From positions 1,465,001-1,529,000 of the forward strand of contig CAJNDS010000779.1 of assembly GCA_905221605.1 (NCBI GenBank): a DNA stretch of 64,000 nt. The letters run 5' to 3'. A program made the translations under genes and the position numbers. The stretch comes from Symbiodinium natans. Taxonomy: Eukaryota > Sar > Dinophyceae > Suessiales > Symbiodiniaceae. Shown here in pieces: positions 12,501 through 25,600 of the stretch (position 1 is the stretch's first letter; the number at the start of each line of letters is the position of its first letter). A model generated the notes under the pieces. That model saw only the letters and a program-made list of their open reading frames with translations, ran no database searches and was not told the origin of the DNA.

Positions 12501-15500
12501 CTAGTTGTGTGCGGATAGGTGGCATTCAAGAGACTGCAAGGGTTCCGCGTGCAGGGTAGCAAACTCTCTGCTTTCAAACCCACGGTCAACTTGCTTGTCA
12601 AAGCAAAGCAGCTGCCAAGACCATCACCGCAAGCCATTCTTGCAAACTTGATGCAGGAAGTGCCATAGAGCAAAAGGAATCCAAGGAGCCCTGAACCCTA
12701 AACCTTCAAGCCCTTGCAACACAGCCCAGGAAAGTCAACCTCATGCCTGCCAACAAGGTGCTTGACAGGGAGCCCTTTGGCAGCTTTTCTCGTGTGGAAG
12801 TGCCGAATTGGGTTGAGCACAATCTCAAAATCGGAAATACTCCATTTTTTCCTGAAGGGGGTTGCACTCTGAATGGACTGTAGAATACCATGGACGTGCT
12901 TTTTCCGAGCCTCCATCCCTAGTCATACGCTTCAGAGCTGCAGTCGTCTCTGTTTTCCTGCGGAGCATTGCGGGGTGGCCTGATGAGGCACTTGGTAGCC
13001 CAGTGGTACCCGTTACCCTTATTTGTTGATATGGGTTCCCTTATAAAGGTAACCTGTCCCAAAAGGGTGCCCTTACTAGAATATGAATTTGGTACGGCAG
13101 GGGTGAGAAAGGCAGATGCCCACACTCCAGGCTTCTGTCTTGGATATAGTCCCCCCAAACCCCAAACCCCAAACCCCAAACCCCAAACCCCAAACCCCAA
13201 ACCCCAAACCCTAAACCCTAAACTGAACCCTAAACCCAAACTGCAAACCCAAAAAACCCCACACACACACACACACACACAAAAAAAAAAAAAAAAACAA
13301 GCCCTAAACTCCCATACCTCTCGAAACCCTAAACTCCGAACTCAACGCGAAGCCTCAAACTCCTGAAGCCTAAGCAGGTGGCAACAGTTCCGATAGCTGT
13401 CTATATCCCCCTAGGACCCGGGGAAGGCCCTTATCCCCTTTTTGGGGGTTTAGGTTTGCCATTTCCCTTTAAACCAAAACAGGGTGCCCCTTTTCATTCT
13501 GTGACCTGTTGGGTCAAGTCCCTAAGCCCTAAACCCTAAACCCTAAACCCTCCCTAAGCTCAACCCTTCTTGCTTCAAGGCTCATGCTCCGCATTTGGCG
13601 GCTCCACCGTTCGGAGAAGCATGCCTCCGCACCTCTTCCTTGAAAGCTACTGCCTTTTCTGAAGGGTTTAGGGTTTGGGGTTTAGGGTTTGGGGTTTAGG
13701 GCTTAGGGTTTAGGGCTTAGGGTTCAGGGTTTCGGGTTTGGGGTTTCGGGTTTGGGGTTTGGGGTTTAGGGTTTCGGGTTTAGGGCTTAGGGTTCAGGAT
13801 TTAGGGCTGAGGCACCACATGAGAGAGTCGGAAGTGGTGGGGTGCGTCGTTAGCTTCGAGGGCTCTGAAGCGGGGGGGGGGGGGGGGGGGGCTTTTTCCG
13901 GCCTAAGAGGTTTGGTGTTGGGAGCCCGAGCTAGGGCATCGGCTTCGGGGTGCTTGGAGCTTGTATTATTTATGTGTTTATTTTAGGGCCTCAAAGCACC
14001 CTAAACCCTAAACCCGGTGGTCTGATCCCCCAAATCTTAAGCCCTCAACGGCCCAAAGACGTGTAGCGGCGGGCACAATAATGCCGGTGCCTGCAAACGA
14101 TGGACCCGTTCAGAATTCGTAACCTATTTTGTAGGCTCCTATCACAAAAACCCCTTGTAGGATTCTTAGGTAAGCTACAAAAAAAGTAGGTTGGGGTTCT
14201 TAATGTCAGCTAAACCCTCAACCCTAAACCCTAAGAAAGCACGACAGCTGAAGGTTTCTGGGCTTGGCACTGGCGAGAGGCCCGCCGAGCGAGCGACGCA
14301 GGACATCCGCCGCCTCTTGGCTGGTGGGCCTTGGGGGCCTCAAGGGTTTAGGGTTTAGGGTTTAGGGCTAGGGTTTATGGTCTATCGGAATTTGCACCAA
14401 GATCTGGGAGCTAAAAAACACGTGAGTTTTCGGACAGTGGCTGTCGCTTGAACTTTTGGTTTCAGGGTGCAGGGTTTAGGGTTTAGGGTTTCGGAGTTTT
14501 AGGGTTTAGGGCTCAAGGAAGCCTTGGAAAGAGGAGTCTCGCAGCCAGACGAGAAACCAAAAGGCTTGTTAACGGCACATCCTTACTTGGAGGATAACGA
14601 GGTTTAGAAGCTTCCACAAAAAAACACATGGTGAGGGTGTTTATGGTGGTGCACGGTTTCATGCCTTAGGCCGCTCGAGCTTGAGAGATGAAGGTGTCCC
14701 CCCCCCCCCCCAACCCTGCAAGCCCTGCCTTCACCCTCTTAGCCTCCAATGTAACCCCAGACTCTTTCAGCCCCCAAGCAAAAGCAAAACCCGTTAAGCT
14801 AGAGTTCAACCCTGAAGCCTGTGAGCTCCAAGGCCCGAACCCTGAAGGCCAAATGAACCCTAAAATTCGGGCCTTTCAAGGCAGTAGGAACCATAAACCC
14901 TTTCAGGGTTCATCTGCTTTCCCCGGAAGAACCGTCTATGCCCCTAAACCATACATAAATGAAACCCTAAACCCTAAACCCCAAACCCTCAAAGCGGGTG
15001 GCAAAAAAAACCCTCAACCCTAAACCCGAAACCCTAAACCCTAAACCCTAAACCCTAAACCCTAAACCCTAAACCCTAACCCTAAACCCTAAACCCCTCC
15101 ATCAAGTCAGGCAACGCGCAGCGCAACACGCCAGTCACCAACGACATCCGCCGGCCCGCCCGGCGTGAGCCGGTGCTCCGCCAGATTTAGGGTTTAGGGT
15201 TTGGGGTTTAGGGGTTTAGGGGTTTAGGGTTTGGGGTTTAGGGGTTTAGGGGTTTAGGGTTTAGGGGTTTAGGGGTTTAGGGTTTAGGGTTTAGGGTTTA
15301 GGGTTTAGGGTTTAGGGTTTAGGGTTTAGGGTTTAGGTTTCATTGCGAATGCCTGGCAGAGAGGGGCTTTAGGATTTTTAGGGTATTTAGGGCTTTAGTG
15401 GTTTAGGGTTTAGCGTTTAGGGTTTAGGGTTCTGGGTTCTAGGGTTTAGGGTTTCTAGGGCATTTAGGGCTTTTCTACTGATTGCAGAGCTCGGCCCTGG

Positions 15501-16654
15501 TACCCGGCAGCCACATATATAGGGCCTGGATGCAAAAAGGATTTAGGGTTTAGCTACCACAGGAGCCCTGAAGCCTAAACCCTAAACCCTAAACCCTGTA
15601 TGTTTTAGGGTTTCGGGTTGAGAGGTCAGGGTTCAAAAGGGCTCAGGGCTTGGGAGGTTAGCCAGAGGTTGGGTTGAGCTTGGGCCCTTTCGGGGCTTCT
15701 GGCTGACGGCTTCAGGTGCAGAAGTTGGGTTTAGGGTTTAGGGTTTAGGGTTAGGGTTTAGGGTTTAGGGTTTAGGGTTTAGGGTTTAGGGTTTAGGGTT
15801 TAGGGTTTAGGGTTTAGGGTTTAGGGTTTAGGGTTTAGGGTTTAGGGTTTAGGGTTTAGGCAGACATGACCACCTTCACCGTGCAGTAGTTGTAGACATG
15901 ACCACCTTCACCCCAAAACCCTAAACCCTAAACCCAGGTAAACGCTAAACCCTCAGTTCACGAGCCGCAACCAACCTCCCAGGCGCTCAAGCAGGGCGAG
16001 AATGCCTACAAGATTACCGAGCCCCAGTCTCGCTTGGAGGAGACTTTTGGGGTTTAGGGTTTGGGGTTTAGGGTTTAGGGTTCTAGGGCTTGGGGTTTAA
16101 TTGGGGCCTAGGGTTGAAGATATTTTGAAGAGGCCTTCTCGCAGAGGTTCGCGTGGGTCAGTTCCTAGTGTGCTCAACATGAAGCTGCAGGGCAAGCAGG
16201 GCTCAAGCAAGCCAGTGTGGACCCAAACAGAAAATCCACATGGGAGTTCACGACGATAGGGGACCCCCAAGATAGACCCCCAAATAGGATTCCCTTGTAG
16301 TAAGGACCCAAGGAGGTACTCCTAATTGCGTAAACCCCCACATGTTGCAGAAAGCTTCGTCGCACCCCGCGTTGCCTTCGCGAACCCTGTCCGTCGGTTC
16401 GTTTCATCTGCGTCGAAGCTTGGACCATACAAAACTCAGTAGCTGAGTAGGTAGCCTTTAACTAACCTTTTGGGGTACATGAAATCCAAACACAATTAAA
16501 GGCCCAGGGTACTCAGCAACTGGCAAAAAGAAAGAGTACCTGGACAGGAGCTTGAGAGAAGGGTGCGAGGTCTCTTGAACAAGATCTGCCCTGACAACCT
16601 TAAGACGATCGTGGAGACCCTGGCCGCGTGGGCAAGTCCATGGCATGTTGGGCT

Positions 16655-16686
<32 letters not shown>

Positions 16687-19600
16687 GGTTTAGGGCTAGG
16701 GTTTCAAGGTTTAGGGTTTAGGCCGCATTGTCTCCAGCAATCAGTGCTAGTGGATGGATTGGGAAGCCTTGCTGAACCTGTAGACGTCCACCAGGACATG
16801 CTCGCGCAAGCCTACACCTCAAACCTCCAACCCAGGTATGAACCCTATTTACCTGCAGTGTGGCTGGTCTGTATGAACCCCAAGAGGACAGATATGTCCT
16901 CAAACCCTAAATCCCGACAGATAGATAGCACAAGGCGGGTGGTCAAAAAAAGAGATCCCTAAACCCTAAACCCTAAACCCTAAACCCTAAACCCTAAACC
17001 CCATTATAAAAATCCTAAAAGACCCCAAACCCTGAAGCGCAAAGACCTTCAGTTCTTCGGCTCCGCCACTTGGAATCACTTCGAGTGAGGCCCTGTGCTT
17101 ATATCTCTCAAATGGACTGGCAGCTCATTGTGGCATTTTTTGGTAGTCTTGGTAGCCCAAGGTTCCCGTATGAAGAAACCAACCCAAAAAGGGTGCCCTT
17201 CTTAAAATATCTTAAGTTAAGACTACGGTTACTGGTCTACCAAGTAGGTTGTATCTTAGAATACGAGGTTTAGGCAACCAAAGAGCAAGGAAGTGGACAG
17301 GCGAGGTCCTTTGGTACTCACACAAGGGACCAACTGACGTTGTATAGATGACACCTGCCACCCTAAACCCAGAACCCTGAATCTAAGCCCTAAACCCTAA
17401 ACCCGCAACCCTAGACCCTTAACCCTAAACCCTAAGCCCAAACCCTTTAAAACAGGAAAAATAACCTTAACCCCAAACAACCCTGAACCCTAAACCCTCA
17501 GCCCTGAAAGCGCGCGCCCGCAAAAAAGGCCCAGATCGAGCTGCAGAAGGCAGAAGAGTTCCTTGCAATGAAGAGAGGTTTAGGGTTTAGGGTTTAGGGT
17601 TTAGGGTTTAGGGTTTAGGGTTTAGGGTTTAGGGAGAGGGACAGGGTCGCCACAGTTTTCAATTTGGGGCTTACTTGGTTCAGGGCGTACTTATAAGTGG
17701 GGGTTACAAGGTACCCTAACTAAGATTCAAAAAACTAGGTATAGCTATAGTTACCCGATCTAATAGCCCTACCTATAAGTACCCGTACCTCCAAGTAGGG
17801 TTTCGGGCCTGAAGCAGTGCGGAATAGCAGGCGTGGCTCATCAACTTGATACACCTGCTTGCAACCCTGTGCGACTCGAAACCTTGTTGGGCCAATGCTT
17901 GAGGGGCCGCTGTTCAACCCGGAGGCGGGTAGCCGGATAACGCTTGTACCCCAAAAAGGTCGAACTACCCCAAAGCGTATACACTACAAACCCCGACTGC
18001 CTTTGAACCCCCGAGCTCAATAAGATTTTCTCGGCTTGTCGCGATGCCAGGCTGACCTCTGCAGTGTTTGTGTGTGTGTGTGTGTGCGCGTCTTTTTTTG
18101 ACAGAGGCATTTCCCAAGATAAGCCGTTCAAAGCCTCTGAATTCGCAAGCCCGCAAGCCCTAGCACAGTGGAGAGAGACTCTAGTAGCCAGGCGGGAGGC
18201 AACCAAAACTGGATCTTGGATGCTGGAAATCAAGGAATTTAACCTAAGTGGGTGGAATCGGTATCCTAAACCCTAAACCCTGGAAAAGGTGCCCTTTGGG
18301 TAAGTTCCTGAACAAGAGCCTACAAACCCCAAACGCGCAAAAAGAACACGTCAATTGAAGCTGAACCCTAAACCCGAAACCTTAAACCCTAAACCCTAAA
18401 CCCTAAATCCTAAACCCTAAACCCTAAACCCTAAACCCTAAACCCTAAACCCTAAACCCTAAACCCTAAACCCTAAACCCTAAACGCGAACAAGAAGCCC
18501 TAAATTGAGGCTGGAGTTCGTCATCAAGATCATCTTCGGCAAGGCCTTGGTAGAGCCGCACTACTGCGGCTCGACTGGACAGGGGTCTGATTTGTCAGAG
18601 TGGGGGGTAACATTCTACATTTTTAAGGGTACTTAAACTCAATAAGGAATAAGAGTAACATTCTACATTTTTTAAGGGTACTTAAACTCAATAAGGAATA
18701 TGATTTTAACTTTTTACTACTATCCCAACCATGAACCAGTCTTAGGCGTTCGGGGCTTTAGGTTTTTAGGTCCCGTGCTCCGCTCCCATGAACATCTTGA
18801 GATCTCGCAATCCACATACCTTGTACAGTGCCACTGTCAAGCTATACGACGCATTTTTAGAGAGTAGTACCTGAAGCTTGGTGCCGCGAAGTGGCGAATC
18901 TCGCCCTGCAGTCATAGGCACTGTAGAGCGGGAACGGGCTGGGCAGAAAGGGCAGCAGTCGAGTCGCTTGTGAAAAGGTTTTTCAGGGTTTCGGGTTAGG
19001 GTTTTTAGGGTGTTCTTTTAAGGGTTGCTTTAGTGTGTTTGGGGCTTAGGGGCTTTTAACTTTTAGGGTTTTAGGGCTTTTAGGGTTTGAGGTTAGGGCT
19101 TAAACGGGTTAGGGTTTATGCAAGAGACCTGGAAGCACGAGCAATCCACCGGGCGTGGACTGAGAAGCCATGATGCAACAGGGTTCAGTGGCGAGGAGCT
19201 TTGCTGCCAAAGGGCAACCCAAGACTCCGAAACACAAAAGCAGAAAGCCCAAGCCCTAACCCCCAACCCTAAACCCCATATATAGGGGGGGGACTGTCTA
19301 TGGCTGGCAGTTTTTGATCTTGTAGAATGCAATGCAAACTCAAATGCATGGCAATCAAAGAGACTCAGTATTGACCGAAAAGCACTGGCAGCCACATTAC
19401 AAGCCCGACCTCCCACTTCATTCCGGTACAACAACCGCTCCGTGCAAGCGGAGTTGCTTTTTGTTTGCGCTCTCATAAGTAGCTTGGGACTGTTATGCCA
19501 AGGTGCACCAAAAAGGGGTCTAGGAAGGCTTCAGATTTTGGTTTGGGCAGTCCGCAGGTGAGACCTATGCAGACATGGTCTTCGCACTGCGATCTCGATA

Positions 19601-22600
19601 CCCGGAGTTCCCGGCAGAGAACGAGGGCGAGAAGCCCCACAGCTTCACGCGCGTGCTTCTGAACACAGCTTCCCATCTGCAGCCTAAACCCTAAACCCTA
19701 AACCCTAAACCCTGTATGGTTGCTGCGGATCAACGGAGGTGGCCAGGGACAGGGAAGTTTTAAAGCGAGGGAGGGCGAAAAGAATCTGGGTTGTGAGCAT
19801 ATGTAAGCAGCACCTCCCTTGTCTTACAATGTATGAAATGCAGCTTACAATGCGAGGTTCAGAACGAGTTCGAGAGCCTTCCAACCACCTTCGAGCCGTC
19901 GGACGAGGACATGGTCTTGTTTGCTTGCCTGCGGATCAGGTCTGGTTTAGGGTTTAGGGTTTGGGGTTTGGGGTTTGGGGTTTAGGGTCTAGGCTGAAGG
20001 TATATCACAAGCAGCCACATGGTCACAAACTCTGTGCAGAGGAGTCTATGCCGATCCCCACTCAACTCCACAAGCCTGTCCAACTGTGGCTTAAATCCCT
20101 AAACCCTAAACCCTAAACCCCATCCCCTGAACCCTGAACCCTAAACCCTAAACCCTAGAGCCTAAACCCTAAACCCTAACTGCTGCCTCTGAGGACCGCA
20201 AGAAGTTCGAGAACCCTGAGGACCTTAACATCGAGATGAAGAAGCGCAAGGGCAAGTTACTCGACATGCAGATTTCAGCGTGCTGGGCTATAGGAGACCA
20301 CCGAATTCTAAGCCTAAAAGCAAACACCCTAAACCCTAAACCCTAAACCCATGTTGAGGAGGCACCCGATCGCTTAAAAAACGGGTGTGCCAAAGTTCAA
20401 GAGTTTCGGGGCCACATGCCATTCCATGCTTGTTAGGGTTTAGGGTTTTGGGTTTTGGGCTTAGGGTTTAGGGTCTAAGTTCTCAGGCCTGAACGACTGA
20501 CTGCCGAAACTTTGCCACTGTTGCTTGAGACTTAATTGTCAGGCATGCAGAGAGAGGGAAAGGACCGAGGAGGCATGATTTTGCAGGTAGGCCGATCTGC
20601 AAGGCGCTGATCCTTGAACTGCAAACCCTAAAGCCTAAACACTAAAACCTAAACCCTAAACCCAAAACCCTAAGCCCAACAAAGGATGTTGGCCAACATG
20701 AAGTTCATTGGCAACTTGTTCCTCCGGCAGCTCTTGGCGGTGAAGGTCATTGGCCAGGCAGGAATCACTCAAAGTAGGGGGTGGGGGGGGAGGTTGGAAC
20801 TTTCTAGTCCACAAGCCCAGTGGCAAAAGGGTTTAAGGCATTTGTGGTCGAAGGGCTCTGTTCCGCACAGTTTTTTGCAGAAGGAGGCTGCGGCTGGAAG
20901 TAGGAGACGACCTTTTCTGGACTTACAGAGCCCGCGTGGCAAGCTGGCACGCCACCGACGGCGGGGATAAGCATAATTGGCATAATCTTTCAGGGTTGTG
21001 ACTATGTTGTGATTTCAATGCCATGCATGGGTTCAGGGCATTCATGTTGTTCTCCACTCCACAGACCCAACAGCAGCGAGGCTGCTTGAGACGATCGATG
21101 GATTAGAACCGTCGTGAAGAGAAGCTTGCAGCAGGCCCATCAAAGTCATGAGTCAGCCTGAAAAGGCCTTAGGCCGGGTTTGGGGTTTTTAGGGTTTAGG
21201 CTTTCCCGTCACTCTCCTCGGCCTCAGTACGCGCTCAAACAAGGGTTTCCCTAAACCCAAGCGCAAATTCTGCAGGTGGTGCACGACTTGATTGGCATCA
21301 AGCAGGGAGAGAACCCTCTGCCCGAAGAGCACATGATCGAATGCGTCTGCGAGTTGCTCCAGGCCATTGGATTCACTCTGGATGCCCTTCGGCAGCATCA
21401 AGTCTCAACCCTAAACCCGAAACCCGAGCTTCTGGGGAGCCTCGGTTTGAGGTTGGCTTGCGGTTGGCGGTTGGGTTTTAGAGTTGAGGGTTTTAGGGTT
21501 TAGGGTCCGCGGCCTGGAGTGTAGGCTTCAAAAAGGCGTTAAAACGCTGCAGCTTTGGGAACTCAGGGAGCTTTGGTTTCGGGTTTAGGTTTTAGGGTTT
21601 AGGGTTAGAAAATTCCTGTCCAGCTGGAGGAGACGCAGCAGGGCGAGTCGCTGATGAACTCCTTCGCGGCACGCCTCAAAGACTTGTCCGGTGTGCGCAA
21701 CAACGGCAGGCACGCCTACAGCAAGCGCGGCTCGACTTAACTTGGCGGCTTGCGAGTTTAGGGCTTGGGTTTCGGGGCTTAGGCTGCAGAAATGCTGGGT
21801 GAAAGTTGCTGCGAATCCGAAGCAACACCAGCAACACTCACGAGCTTCCTTTCAGACAATCACCAAAGCACGCCCTTATAATTCCTACGATGGTAACATG
21901 ATTCTAAACTCTCTCAAGATATCTGACAGGGTCCCGGGTTGGGCCCTCTCAAAAACACAAATAGGAATTATTGTATTTGTTTTTGTTTGTTTGTTTTTTT
22001 TTGGGGGGGGGGGTGTCTTTAAGCTTCTATCATTCTATCCCTATTGTATACCTTATACACACTTTACATAGGAAGGGCCCATACCTCACATCTCTACATT
22101 TCAGGGTAAGGGAACCATACAAAGGGTGGTTCCTGCCGTAGAAACTGGATCAGGGGAACGGTGTGCTGCTGCGTGACTCAGGTATCCAATTCCAGCTTCT
22201 TTGCTGCAGATTGCTACCTGCTTTTGCAGGGTTTGATATCGGGGGGATCCAAGTTAGGCTCATGTTCTGTTTGTCCTTCTACAACTTTCAAGAGAAAAAA
22301 AAAACGTCCCAAAGCCCTTCTACAAACCCTAGACCATAAACCATAAACCCTAAACCAAAGAAGCTCTGATTTTTTGCTGTTTCTCAGGCCGGGGGTGGGG
22401 GGGGGGGGGGGGGGTGGTAGCCGAATCCAGCAGCCACGTGACTCTCGGAACCCACCTGGCTCTTCGGATCCTGCAAGGCGACGAAAGTCCCAAGCCTTGT
22501 AGAATGGTCTAGGGCCTCTAAGGCTTAGGGCTGAAAATGCGCAAAAAGCATGCAAGGCGTTAGGGTTGAAACAAAAGTGCAGGTATTCATCCGCTGCCAA

Positions 22601-25600
22601 GAAGCACCCTGAATGCTGGATTCTTTCTGACCTGCCCGACCTACAAAGCCCACTTGTTGGCTTGAGGATCGACGGACTCCTCGAGCTGCGAAAGAACAAG
22701 TGGATGCAGATGCCTCAGTTGGGGTTGCACAAGTGGTCGATGGGTTCATATTTGAGCCCCTAAATCCTAAACCCTAAACCCTAAACCCTAAACCAAGCGA
22801 CCCTAAGCCCCAAACACGCTCAAGGGCTCAGGAGATCTGAGGCTTCTTGTTTGGGGGCTACACCGGTATAGGCGACGGGTATGGACCACCTTCTGGCTTG
22901 GGCCCTAGATTCGACGGGTTAATTGGGGGAAGTCGGGCTTCAAGTCAGTGACCAGCTGACTTACAGGACCCTAAACCGTAAACGCTAAACCCTAAACCCT
23001 AAACCCTGAACCCTAAACCCTAAACCCTAAACCCTAAACCCTAAACCCTAAACCCTAAACCCTAAACCCTAAACCCTAAACCCTAAACCCTAAACCCTAA
23101 ACCCTAAACCCTACCTGAAGGAAGAAGCTCTTCAAGGAGCAGGCCAAGACCAAGAAGGCCGTGCAAGAGGAGCAGGAGCGAGAGCAGCGCTGCTCGGAGT
23201 CGATCAGAATCGTTTTAGGGTTTAGGGTTTAGGGAGACCCCCCCCCCAAACCACAAACTGTCCGAACGCCGAAACCGAAATGCTTGAGCCCGTCCGCCCC
23301 TGCCGCACCCCAGGAAATCATGGTGGAAAGGTTGGGCCGGATAACATGCGCCTTGGAAGGTTTAGTTCGTCCAGTTTAGGGTGCTTCAAACCTTGAACTT
23401 CAAGGACCCTACAGTTGCAAACCCTGAGCCCACAATAAAATTACCTCATCTACTGCAGTCCACAACAACAATAGCAAGGTGTAGAGGTTCGGCCCTTGAC
23501 GTGCCATTGCTGTGGGGCTCTTTCTGTGTACCCAGCCGTGTAAATCCTAAACTAATTTAGTGGTGGTGAAGTTCCATATACCCCAACCCTGTAGGGAGTC
23601 ATACTCGGACCCTAAGGATGTATGCCTAGGAGGTTCCCTTACCAAACCTCTGATATGGCCCTTATACGTACCTCTTATATACCCCTTCCATCCCCTGTAA
23701 GGGCCCATGAAACTACCCTCAGTATCCCAAGGTTCTCCGTGCAGACCGTTGGTGTTCGACCAGCCTACATGGACGCTGCTTGCCGCCATCACGAGTAGGA
23801 AATACAAAGTGGGCCCAAGCTTGAACCCCCAAAACTCCAAACCTTAAACCCCAAAACTCTTCACCCTAAACCCCAAAGCCCTACACCCTGCACCCCAAAA
23901 CCCTATGCAGAAAACCCCTAAACCCCAAACCCAGGAGATCGCCTCGCAGAAGAAGCGGACGAAGGCGGCGGACGGAGGGAACTCTAAGCCGAAGTTCGAC
24001 CAGGCGTATGTCAAGCACCTTGCTTTGAAACCTCACACTTGTCTAGGACCCAGACTGGCATGGTGTTTTTCATGGTTATATCATTATACTGTTACATTAT
24101 TGCATGTTTCTTATCATTTTGTATCATTATGTTATTGTTTACAACTAGTTTTCTATATTATTGATTATTATATTAGGTTAATCTTAGAGAAGTCAGATAC
24201 TGCATTGCTATACTACTATGTCACTATGTGCAGCTTGCCGGGCCAGGTTATGGGTTTCATGTGGGCAAGGGAACGACGTCGTTCAGAAAAAGGAACCCTA
24301 CTGTGACAGAAGGCCGTTTGGGGTTTAGGGTTAGGGTTCAGGGTTAGGGTTCAGGGTTCAGGGTTCAGTTCAGGGTTCAGGGTTTAGGGTTTAGGGCTCG
24401 GGGTCTGGGATCATGGGTTTGCAAATTCCTGCGCCGGACCTCGAGGGACTAAAGGAGGGACCAAGGGACCTTAGGCATCATGTAGGGGCTACTTAGGTAT
24501 ATAGGAACCAATGATATATATATATATATATACGTATGTACATATACACATACATGTATGTATATATATATATATACATGGGTTATCCAGGGTTTTATAA
24601 GGTTTGGGGTCCCTTCTACGGGCCCTCCATATATCCCTCTTTGCCCGTTCTCTGCTCTCACGGCACCAGAGAGCGGCTCCTCTGAGGAAGATCTGCCAGT
24701 ACTACGGCGAAGATCAGCAGGGTGACACGCTGCAGGCCCCCACCCTAAACCCTAAACCCTAAACCCTAAACTCCTAAACCCATCCTTGGGAGTGTTGTAG
24801 GGGAAGTCTCCTCAGGGTTCTTCGTGTGGGCGCTATCAAGCTAAGGGAATCCAGAACCCGATATCAAGTGCCAAGAGCTGCGGAGGAAACATGGTTATGG
24901 GCCGATGTCTTCAGAAGGGGTTTCTGTATGTTGAGTGAGCCAAAGACGGTTTTTCCCTTCACGTCTTCGCCTGCCATGTGCCCAGCCGCATCTGCGACAT
25001 AAATCACGGAACGTTCTCGGGCCTTAGTCCCTTTAAGGGTTTAGGGTTTAGGGGTTTAGGGTTTAGGGTTTAGGGTTTAGGGTTTAGGGTTTAGGGTTTA
25101 GTGAACCCATATTCGATGTAGACTCGCAGATGCACTCGGAGGAAGACTGGGCCAAAGCACAGCCCACAAAGGAGGAGACCAAGCAGGGTGGCTCGGAGGC
25201 AGTGAGGCTTTCTTCAAGGGGTTTAGGGTTTAGGGTTTAGGGTTTAGGGTTTAGGGTTTAGGGTTTAGGGTTTAGGGTTTAGAAGGCGCCTCTATGAGGT
25301 GTTAGAGTCTTCGAGGTCAGGAGGGATGCTAAGAGAAAAGTATAATTCTTTACATTCTTGAGTTGTTGCTACTTTTTTTGTGTAAAACGATTATTGCACT
25401 TTTTTTTTGCTATATTGGTTTATTATTGTATTATTACGTGATTACACAGTTACATGATTATATTGCTATATTTACAATATATGTATATATATATATATGT
25501 TTTAGTTTTTAGTCGCGCATTACTATGTTTATAGGTTGTCCGTGCGACTGGCGCCAGTGCTGAACTCACAACTGGCTGTCTCTCCAGGATGTGCATGTCC

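Noticed and set aside
12919-13366. Frames rich in Pro-Lys-Pro-Gln-Thr-Asn or Gly-Leu-Gly-Phe
   Set aside because: They are translations of CCCCAAA/CCCTAAA tracts. Many other frames in the window are of this type.
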